From: Bradyrhizobium guangzhouense
GTDB taxonomy: Bacteria; Pseudomonadota; Alphaproteobacteria; Rhizobiales; Xanthobacteraceae
DNA length: 64,000 nt
Direction: 5' to 3'
NCBI RefSeq assembly: GCF_004114955.1
Contig: NZ_CP030053.1
Location: 5,456,001-5,520,000 of the forward strand
Part shown: one piece after another, positions 57,886-64,000 of the stretch
How positions within the stretch are numbered: the first letter of the stretch is position 1
How the letters are laid out: each line of letters starts with the position of its first letter
Program-made: the position numbers and the translations under genes
Notes under the pieces: generated by a model
What the model was told of the DNA's origin: nothing
What the model saw: only the letters and a program-made list of their open reading frames with translations
Databases searched by the model: none

Positions 57886-59072
57886 CCGCGTCGGTCCTTG
57901 TCCTCAATGCAGGCTCCTCGAGCATCAAGTTCGGCCTGTTCGAGACCTCAGGCACCGAACCTGACCTGCTCTGCAAGGGCCTGCTCGACGAGCACGAGAC
58001 GAAACCGCGCCTGGTGGCCAGGAGTCCATCGGGCGAGACGATGTTCGAGACACAGCGGGAGGCGTCGGACGCGGACGGCGGCCATCTGTTCGCAGACGTG
58101 CTCGCTTTCGTCGAGGACCGTTTTGGCGATCATCGCCTGCGCGCCGTCGGCCACCGCATCGTTCATGGTGGTCCCGACTATTCAGGCCCGGTCGAACTGA
58201 CCGAAGAGGTCTACGCGAAGCTGGCGGCACTGACGCCGCTGGCGCCGCTGCATCAGCCGCGATGTCTCGCACCCGTGCACCCGATCAGGACGATCAAGCC
58301 CGAGCTGACGCAGATCGCCTGTTTCGACACCGCATTTCATCACACTATGGCCCCGCCCGCGAACCGCTTCGCGATCCCGAAGCGCTACGAGGCGCAGGGC
58401 CTGCGGCGCTACGGCTTCCACGGCCTCTCGTTCGAATATGTCGCGGTCCGTTTGGCTGTCATCGCGCCCGAGCTCGCAGCCAGGCGCGTTGTCATCGCCC
58501 ATCTCGGCAATGGCGCGAGCCTCTGCGCCTTGCGCGACGGCCGCAGTGTCGACACCACAATGGGGCTGACGCCGCTCGACGGACTCGTGATGGGCACGCG
58601 TTGCGGCACGATCGATCCCGGCGTGCTGCTCTACTTGCTGCAACATGAGAAGATGTCGGCCGAAGATCTAGAGCATCTGCTCTACCACGAGTCCGGCCTG
58701 CTCGGCGTCTCCGGCCTCTCCGCGGACATGCGGACGCTGCTTGCGAGCAGCGAGGCGTCGGCGCGCGAGGCGGTCGATCTCTTCACCTTCCGCGCGGCGC
58801 AGGAGATCGCCGTCATGGCCAACACGCTCGGAGGACTCGACGGCATCGTCTTCACCGGCGGCATCGGCGAGCATGCGAAGGAGATCCGCAAGGGCATCGG
58901 CGAGCGCCTCGCCTGGCTCGGCGTGCGCATCGACGCGACGGCGAACGGCGAAGGCCGCGAAAGCATCGGCGCTCCGGACAGCAGCGTTGCCTTGTTCGTC
59001 ATTCCCACCAATGAAGAGATCATGATCGCGCGTCACTGTGCCGAGTTGCTGCGCAAGGGCGGCCGCCTATGA
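57882..59072 (+). CDS. ackA: acetate kinase
   Basis: A 396-residue ASKHA-fold kinase that makes ATP and acetate from acetyl phosphate and ADP. Phosphate loops [24 protein letters not shown], and [14 protein letters not shown]-terminal [13 protein letters not shown]. The ATG overlaps the phosphoketolase TGA (ATGA), so acetyl phosphate made by one enzyme is used by the next. Together they give a short sugar-phosphate-to-acetate route that yields ATP. Confidence 0.96.
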   Translation: MTASVLVLNAGSSSIKFGLFETSGTEPDLLCKGLLDEHETKPRLVARSPSGETMFETQREASDADGGHLFADVLAFVEDRFGDHRLRAVGHRIVHGGPDYSGPVELTEEVYAKLAALTPLAPLHQPRCLAPVHPIRTIKPELTQIACFDTAFHHTMAPPANRFAIPKRYEAQGLRRYGFHGLSFEYVAVRLAVIAPELAARRVVIAHLGNGASLCALRDGRSVDTTMGLTPLDGLVMGTRCGTIDPGVLLYLLQHEKMSAEDLEHLLYHESGLLGVSGLSADMRTLLASSEASAREAVDLFTFRAAQEIAVMANTLGGLDGIVFTGGIGEHAKEIRKGIGERLAWLGVRIDATANGEGRESIGAPDSSVALFVIPTNEEIMIARHCAELLRKGGRL

Positions 59073-59154
59073 CGGTTTCATGAATGATCTGGCGCAACGC
59101 CAGCGCCGCCGCCCTGCGACATGATGCACGCATCGAACGTGATGCGGATAGATC

Positions 59155-61083
59155 ATGAAAACCCAGATCATCGAAGAACTCGGACAAGGCGGCATTCTGT
59201 TGCCGACCCTGGTGGCAGAAGGACTCGCCGCCAACGACCGCATCAAGGTGCGCATGAGCGCGCTCCAGGCGGCCGCTCAACATGCGCGGGACCCGAACCG
59301 GCCGGCGAGCGACCTCGGCATCGAGAGTCAGACCGCGGGCATTGCGCCTGCCGCCATCGCGACGCTGATCGGCGGCGCGCATATGGTCGGACGGGACCGG
59401 CTTGCGGCCCCTGATCTCGCGAAGCTGATGAAGGATATTCAGGACGACGCCGCGACCATGATCCGCGCCGTCGACGCCGGCGCCCCCGATGAAGGCACGA
59501 AGGCCAATGCCCGCCTCGAGGCTATCCGCAGCGCCGGCCTGCTCGATGCCGCCAGCGAAATCGAGGTCGCCCGCATCGCGCGCCTGACAGGCGTGACCGA
59601 CACGGCCGGCGACAGCCTGCACCGGCTGGTCATGGACCTGCACAAGCAGCTCAACAAGCTGGCGGCGAGCTGCTCGGAAGAGGCGCTCGACGGCGCCCAT
59701 GTGTTCGGCCTGCATGGCGAGGACCGCGCCGCGGTTGCGGCCTTCATGAAGGGGCTGAACGCTACGCGCGGCCTCAAGTTCAATCATCCCGGCCTCGACA
59801 CCATGGCCACACGGGCGGGCGGACGGCTCCTGATCCAGAACGACATCGGCACCACCGATGCCCATGTCGTCGTGATCGCGGTGAAGAAGAACGCGGTCAC
59901 CGTCACCTACACCGACGTACACCTGGCGCGCGCGAAATTCTTCATGTCGCTGTTCGACAAGTTCGACGCGAACTGGAGCGGGCTCGATCGACATACGGCT
60001 GCGGATCTCGGCGAAGAGAATTCGTTCTATCTCGTCACCGGTCAATACCAGGCGGATCATGCCGCGGAGCGCAACGAATTCCTGTCGGCGATCGGCGCTG
60101 CGCTGGTTTTCCTGATCGACTGGAATAAGGCCCGCAAATTGCTGCGGACCTGGGTCGCGAAGGACGACGCGACGCGCATCCTGGAATGGGCGGCGCGCAA
60201 CCTGATCGGCCACCGCGGCTTTCTCGAACTCGGCGGCAACGAACTGCTGGGCTCGGCGGTCCGGAACGCCGCTCCCTCGCGGATCGGCTTCGGCGAGCGG
60301 CTCGACCAGGCGCTGGGCCGCGCCGCCGCGATCGACTTTCTCAAGGCGGCACTGCGCGCCTCGACCGAGGCGCTGCTTGCCTGCCGCTCGGTCAGGACGG
60401 TCCGCGACCAGATCGAGGCCGACCTGGTGCGGCACCTCGACCGCGTCGACGGGACGCTGCTCGCAGCCGTGCTGCGCCAGACCGGATTGGCACACGATCT
60501 CGTCATTCTGATCACACGCCATATCGCGGCGGTCAGGGCCGGACTGCCTGCCGACGGCAAGCTGCTGGCGGCGCGCTGTGCTGCGATCGAACAGAAAGCA
60601 GACCGCATCGCACTGGAGGGCCGCAAGGAGGTCGACCGCCTCGATGCCCGCCCTGTGATCGGGCAATTGATCGACCGCATCGAGGATGCCATCGACGAGC
60701 TGGAGCAGGCAGCCTTCGTCGCCTCGCTGCTCCCCGAGCGGGCCGATCCGGCCCTGCTGGCGTCGCTGGCCGAGCTTTGCGTGGTGGCCGCGACAGCGGC
60801 CGAAACAGCCTCACGGGGCGTTGCGGCGGCGATCGACGTGCCGGAAGGACGGCGGGTCGATTCCGAGGATGCGCTGGACGCCGTAACCCGCCTGATCGAC
60901 GCCGAACATGCGGCTGATACCAGGGAGCGAGCCACGACCACGCTCGTCTTCGGCGGGGGCTTCGACGTTGCGACGTCGCTATCGGTGATCGAGCTGGCGC
61001 GCGCCATCGAGCGCGCCACCGATCGCTTCGCCGCTTTCGGCCATCTGCTCCGCCGTCACATCATGATCGATCTCGCAGCCTGA
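59155..61083 (+). CDS. 642-aa protein of unknown function with PhoU-like C-terminal half
   Basis: I do not recognise the whole protein. Residues 1-180 are helical, starting MKTQIIEELGQGGILLPTLV. Residues about 190-400 form a separate domain (GGRLLIQNDIGTTDAHVVVI, then a helical part with WVAKDDATRILEWAARNLIG). From about 410 to the end the sequence has the helical E-x-x-A-D rhythm of DUF47/PhoU-like phosphate regulators, twice (IEQKADRIALEGRKEVDRL; LIDAEHAADTRERATTTL). There is no membrane segment or signal peptide. It lies 82 bases after ackA and 10 before the truncated PPDK gene, so all four genes are likely one unit. A role in handling phosphate or phosphorylating a partner is inferred. 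Confidence 0.7.
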   Translation: MKTQIIEELGQGGILLPTLVAEGLAANDRIKVRMSALQAAAQHARDPNRPASDLGIESQTAGIAPAAIATLIGGAHMVGRDRLAAPDLAKLMKDIQDDAATMIRAVDAGAPDEGTKANARLEAIRSAGLLDAASEIEVARIARLTGVTDTAGDSLHRLVMDLHKQLNKLAASCSEEALDGAHVFGLHGEDRAAVAAFMKGLNATRGLKFNHPGLDTMATRAGGRLLIQNDIGTTDAHVVVIAVKKNAVTVTYTDVHLARAKFFMSLFDKFDANWSGLDRHTAADLGEENSFYLVTGQYQADHAAERNEFLSAIGAALVFLIDWNKARKLLRTWVAKDDATRILEWAARNLIGHRGFLELGGNELLGSAVRNAAPSRIGFGERLDQALGRAAAIDFLKAALRASTEALLACRSVRTVRDQIEADLVRHLDRVDGTLLAAVLRQTGLAHDLVILITRHIAAVRAGLPADGKLLAARCAAIEQKADRIALEGRKEVDRLDARPVIGQLIDRIEDAIDELEQAAFVASLLPERADPALLASLAELCVVAATAAETASRGVAAAIDVPEGRRVDSEDALDAVTRLIDAEHAADTRERATTTLVFGGGFDVATSLSVIELARAIERATDRFAAFGHLLRRHIMIDLAA

Positions 61084-61093
61084 GGAATCCACC

Positions 61094-62704
61094 ATGCATA
61101 TCGTGCGTATCGGTGCTGACGCGACCGAACTGCGGCCCGCCGAGGAGATCGGTGCCAAGGCCGCCAACCTCGCTCGGATGGCAGCGCTCGGCCTGCCGGT
61201 CCCGCCGGCCTTCGTGCTGCCTGTCAAGCTCTGCGCCGACGTGATTGCCGGCCGTGCCCATGCGACGCAGCACCTGCGCGACGGGCTGAAGGACGGGATC
61301 GCTTTCCTGGAGAGCGCGACCGGAAAACGCTTCGGCGATCGCCGGCGGCCGCTCCTGGTCTCCGTGCGCTCCGGTGCGGCGCGATCAATGCCTGGCATGC
61401 TCGACACCGTGCTCGACGTCGGCTGCACGCTCGATGCCGTGCACGGCCTGATCCGCGCGACCGGCCGTCCCCGGCTCGCGTGGGATTGCCGGAGGCGCTT
61501 TCTGGAGAGTTATGGCGAGACGGTGCTCGGGCTCGATCCCGCTCCGTTCGCCGCGCGCATCTGCGAGCTGGTCGACGCCGAAGGCGTGACCAGCGACCGG
61601 GAGCTGGATGGCGAAGCGCTGGAGCGGCTGGCCGCCGGCGAACAGGCGCTGATCGAAGATCGCGCCGATGGCGGGCTCGACGATGCGTCGGCCCAGCTCG
61701 AGGCGGCGGCACGGGCCGTCTACCAATCCTGGACCAGCGAGCGGGCGCAGACCTATCGCACGCTCCAGCAGCTCGACGATCTCGAAGGCACCGCCGTCAC
61801 CATCCAGGCCATGGTGTTCGGCAATGGCGGGCTTGCCTCGGGCGCCGGCGTCGCGTTCTCGCGCGATCCATCGACCGGCGCCCCCCACGCCATGATCGAT
61901 CTCGTGCTCGACGCGCAGGGCGAGGACGTCGTGTCGGGCCGCCGCACGCCGGACTCCGACGATGCGATCGCGCGTGCGCTGCCTGACATCCGGGCGGAGT
62001 TGAGCAATGTGTTGAAGCGGCTCGAGCGCGAATTTGGCGACGTACAGGATGTCGAGTTCACGGTCGAGGACGGCAAGCTGTGGATGCTGCAGACCCGCTC
62101 GGCCAAACGAACACCGCGCGCCGCGGTCAGGATCGCGATCGACCTCGTGCATGAGGGATTGATCACGAAGGACGAGGCGCTGGCGCGCCTCTCCGGCATC
62201 GACGTTGCCTCGCTGGTCGATATCTCGCTCGTTGGCGCCGGCAGGCCCGCGGCCTCCGGCACCGGCGCTTCGGGCGGCATCGGAATTGGCCGCGCCTCGT
62301 TCGATTCCGAAGGCGCCAAGCGCCTTGCGGCTGCCGGCGAGCCGGTCATTCTGCTGCGCCCCGACACCAGCACCGCCGACATCGCCGGATTTGCGGTGGC
62401 AGCCGGCATCGTCACCGCGGTCGGCGCGCGAACCTCTCACGCGGCACTGGTGGCTCGGCAGATGGGCAAGCCATGCGTGGTCGGCTGCACTGAGCTGAGG
62501 ATCGACCCGGACTCTCGGCGCGCCCGGCTCGCCGATGCGACGCTCTCGGAGGGCGACTGGATCACGATCGAGGGCGACGCCGGGCAGATTTATCTCGGGC
62601 GCTGCCAGACCTCGGAGACGCGACCGGAGGCCGAGCTCGCCGAGATCGTCGCATGGCAGTCGCAGAGCTGCGATCAATTGCGGGCAGGCGCGAAGACGGC
62701 TTAG
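61094..62704 (+). CDS. truncated PPDK homologue: ATP-grasp and phosphohistidine domains only
   Basis: A 536-residue homologue of pyruvate phosphate dikinase that ends after the swivelling His domain. Lys22 (IGAKAANLARM) and Arg92 (VSVRSGA) match the ATP/phosphate residues of PPDK. The phosphohistidine is His449 in GARTSHAALVARQMGKPC. In the ATP site ELINAQGEDVV becomes DLVLDAQGEDVV. The PEP/pyruvate barrel of about 350 residues is missing, and the DNA after the stop is a repeat, so this is not a frameshift. The predicted half reaction is ATP + Pi + His to phospho-His + AMP + PPi, with an unknown acceptor. The intact ppdK lies 27 kb away. It starts 10 bases after the 642-residue gene. Confidence 0.88.
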   Translation: MHIVRIGADATELRPAEEIGAKAANLARMAALGLPVPPAFVLPVKLCADVIAGRAHATQHLRDGLKDGIAFLESATGKRFGDRRRPLLVSVRSGAARSMPGMLDTVLDVGCTLDAVHGLIRATGRPRLAWDCRRRFLESYGETVLGLDPAPFAARICELVDAEGVTSDRELDGEALERLAAGEQALIEDRADGGLDDASAQLEAAARAVYQSWTSERAQTYRTLQQLDDLEGTAVTIQAMVFGNGGLASGAGVAFSRDPSTGAPHAMIDLVLDAQGEDVVSGRRTPDSDDAIARALPDIRAELSNVLKRLEREFGDVQDVEFTVEDGKLWMLQTRSAKRTPRAAVRIAIDLVHEGLITKDEALARLSGIDVASLVDISLVGAGRPAASGTGASGGIGIGRASFDSEGAKRLAAAGEPVILLRPDTSTADIAGFAVAAGIVTAVGARTSHAALVARQMGKPCVVGCTELRIDPDSRRARLADATLSEGDWITIEGDAGQIYLGRCQTSETRPEAELAEIVAWQSQSCDQLRAGAKTA

Positions 62705-62758
62705 TGAAGCCGGCACATATCTGGATGCAGTCTCGTAGGGTCTGCCTCCGACTTCCCT

Positions 62759-62908
62759 TCTCCCCTTGTGGGAGAAGGTGGCGCGAAGCGACGGATGAGG
62801 GGTTCTCTCCACGCACACACATGCAGATGAGTATGCGGAGATATGCCCCTCACCCAAGCGAGTTCGTGTCTCCCGGCGGTGCGGCCCTCTCCCACAAGGG
62901 GAGAGGGC
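62759..62908. repeat. interspersed inverted repeat, family C, copy 2
   Basis: CTCCCCTTGTGGGAGAAGG and CCTCTCCCACAAGGGGAG are inverted ends; inner ATGAGGGGTTC and GCCCCTCACCC also pair. Same family as 4383-4520. It follows the truncated PPDK gene and lies between converging genes, so it may end both transcripts. Confidence 0.75.
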
Positions 62909-62942
62909 ACAACAACGCGCGCCTCGCTCGTAGGCTCCGCGT

Positions 62943-63782
62943 TCAGTGAACCCCCGCAAAAATCTGGATACACCCGATCACGACCTCGATCACGATCAGC
63001 ACCACCACCGCGATTTCGAGCCGCAGCGAGCGCTGGGTGTCGATGATGTCGGTGAGCGCATCGGCGGTCTCCGCGATGACGGTGAGCTTGCGCTCGAGCG
63101 TGTCGAGACGCTCCTTCAGCTCGTACTCGTCTTCGAGACGCGCATAGAGCCGGTCGAGCTGCGGCCTTTCCCAGAGCGCATCGGGTTTTTCTGCAACCGC
63201 GACGCGGCCGGCGACGCGCTGCTGGACGAGCAGCGCGTTGCCAATCAGCTGCAGGATGCCCTTGCGTCGCCGCGACGTCCGGCCCTTCTCGGCAAGCTCC
63301 CGTGCAAAAGGCTCGATGACATCGAAGACCGCAGCGACACGCCGCTCGTCGCGCGCCAGTGACGTGCTCTTGGCGAGCGCGTCCGCGATCAGCAGCAGCC
63401 GCTCGTCGGAGAATTTCGAGAGATTGATCGGCCCGCCCGGCTGGATCGCCTCGGCGTTTTCGTCCTTGCACAACTGCGCCTGGGCGGTCTCCTCCTCGAT
63501 CGGGCTGAGTTCGCCGGTCACACGGGACTTCAGGCTGTCGAGCAGCACCTTCTCCTCCGAAGGAAGCAGGCCGATCAGAACCACGACGCCGTAGCGGAAG
63601 ATCACGGCGAGGCCGGCATGGACGCGAAACGCCGCCGGCGTCGAGGAAACGGCAGGGCCGATCTCGAGCCCCGACGGATTGATGCGCTCGCCGAGCATTA
63701 CGGCGCGGATCCGCAGGGTCGTCGCGGGATCCGGCCTCGGCGATGTTGACGGCGCACCAACGGGAAGTTGATCGGCGTTCAT
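62943..63782 (-). CDS. RMD1/DUF155 family protein, C-terminal membrane anchor
   Basis: A 279-residue protein of the RMD1/RMND1 (DUF155) family. Features: FRYGVVVLIGLLPSEEK (family FxYG motif), SDERLLLIADALAKSTSLARDE, LQLIGNALLVQQRVAGRV, then KPDALWERPQLDRLYARLEDEYEL, and a C-terminal hydrophobic segment AVVVLIVIEVVIGCIQIFAG. Eukaryotic members act in mitochondrial translation or meiosis; bacterial roles are unknown. I start at ATG 63782 (MNADQLPVG); the frame is open 11 residues upstream. It converges on the truncated PPDK gene. Confidence 0.85.
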   Translation of the reverse strand: MNADQLPVGAPSTSPRPDPATTLRIRAVMLGERINPSGLEIGPAVSSTPAAFRVHAGLAVIFRYGVVVLIGLLPSEEKVLLDSLKSRVTGELSPIEEETAQAQLCKDENAEAIQPGGPINLSKFSDERLLLIADALAKSTSLARDERRVAAVFDVIEPFARELAEKGRTSRRRKGILQLIGNALLVQQRVAGRVAVAEKPDALWERPQLDRLYARLEDEYELKERLDTLERKLTVIAETADALTDIIDTQRSLRLEIAVVVLIVIEVVIGCIQIFAGVH

Positions 63783-64000
63783 TGGACATCTCGCTCTGCG
63801 CGGCGGCGATTGCACGTTTTTCCCATCGGCAAGGTCCGTGTCAGACTGACGATGCCGCCTTGCTCGCCCGACGACAGCGACGGAGCAAATTCGCGTTGAA
63901 GTTCACGAACCCGTCACTCGCCGAAACATTCGGCAATATCACCACCGCGCGCGCGACACATTCGGCTGCGATGGACCGGCGGTGGTTTACCATCGCACGG
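63783..64000. other. 218-base terminal region, no gene seen
   Basis: Upstream of the RMD1-type gene to the window end. I see no credible reading frame, RNA gene or clear repeat. It presumably holds the RMD1 promoter and perhaps the start of a gene beyond the window. Confidence 0.4.

Noticed and set aside
59020..60666. Long minus-strand frame opposite the 642-residue gene
   Set aside because: Plus-strand frame has a normal protein composition, sits in an operon and extends further; the minus frame is a codon-bias shadow.
62705..62942. Possible lost C-terminal half of the truncated PPDK (frameshift)
   Set aside because: I looked for TIM-barrel motifs (GTNDLTQ, CGEHGGD) in all frames downstream and found only the repeat, then a gene on the other strand.
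61385..62959. Minus-strand frame of 524 codons opposite the truncated PPDK
   Set aside because: Clear PPDK motifs are on the plus strand; this frame runs into the family C repeat.

Overview
This window is ordinary high-GC chromosomal DNA of an alphaproteobacterium, most likely Bradyrhizobium or a close relative. The evidence is the set of families present (TIGR02301, DUF1236, DUF6894, DUF2007, DUF3096, an RMD1-type protein, the two-subunit GlyQ/GlyS synthetase, an alphaproteobacterial-type NAD regulator), a GTTC-N7-GTTC SOS box, and several families of short interspersed palindromic repeats of the kind rhizobial genomes carry. I see no transposase, integrase, phage gene, rRNA operon or CRISPR array. 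The only tRNA is tRNA-Pro(CGG).

Layout. 1-4.4 kb: two small proteins, tRNA-Pro, a Sua5-type tRNA modification gene, a D-2-hydroxyacid dehydrogenase flavoprotein, a GNAT acetyltransferase and a Nudix hydrolase. 4.6-8.8 kb: a GrdB-like protein beside a CoA-transferase, a TetR/tautomerase divergent pair with three copies of a palindromic operator, and an HMCES/YedK protein. 8.8-19.7 kb: small conserved proteins, a sulfurtransferase, a dihydroorotase-like protein, a tightly coupled ygfZ-tag-HD hydrolase run, a tyrosine phosphatase, a Nudix-like NAD regulator and a DUF2339 membrane protein. 19.7-25.1 kb (mostly minus strand): a chemotaxis receptor, small proteins, acuI-type reductase and an MFS carrier. 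25.4-29.2 kb: the nadA-nadB-nadC de novo NAD operon with a paired operator. 29.2-41 kb (mostly minus): SleB-type wall hydrolase, full-length pyruvate phosphate dikinase, glyS-glyQ, an S49 peptidase, an RNA methyltransferase and DUF2007. 41-55 kb: polyprenyl diphosphate synthase, HxlR regulator with a ketoacyl synthase, alpha/beta hydrolase, ispE, a TPR lipoprotein-like protein, ETF-ubiquinone oxidoreductase, uracil-DNA glycosylase, a GT39-like membrane protein, RNase HII, a VOC protein and an SOS-boxed radical SAM protein. 55.5-62.7 kb: phosphoketolase, acetate kinase, a 642-residue protein with a PhoU-like C-terminal half, and a PPDK homologue that stops after its phosphohistidine domain. The window ends in an RMD1-family protein.

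How the genes work together. Most is housekeeping: NAD synthesis (nadABC plus a candidate regulator 9 kb away), isoprenoid and quinone precursors (ispE, polyprenyl synthase, ETF-QO), DNA repair (tag, udg, YedK, SOS-boxed radical SAM, rnhB) and glycyl-tRNA synthesis. The most unusual unit is the four-gene run at 55.5-62.7 kb. It couples acetyl-phosphate production and ATP recovery to a truncated dikinase that keeps the ATP/phosphate-binding and phosphohistidine domains but has no PEP/pyruvate domain, placed 10 bases behind a large protein of unknown function. This is the best candidate here for an undescribed phosphoryl-transfer system.
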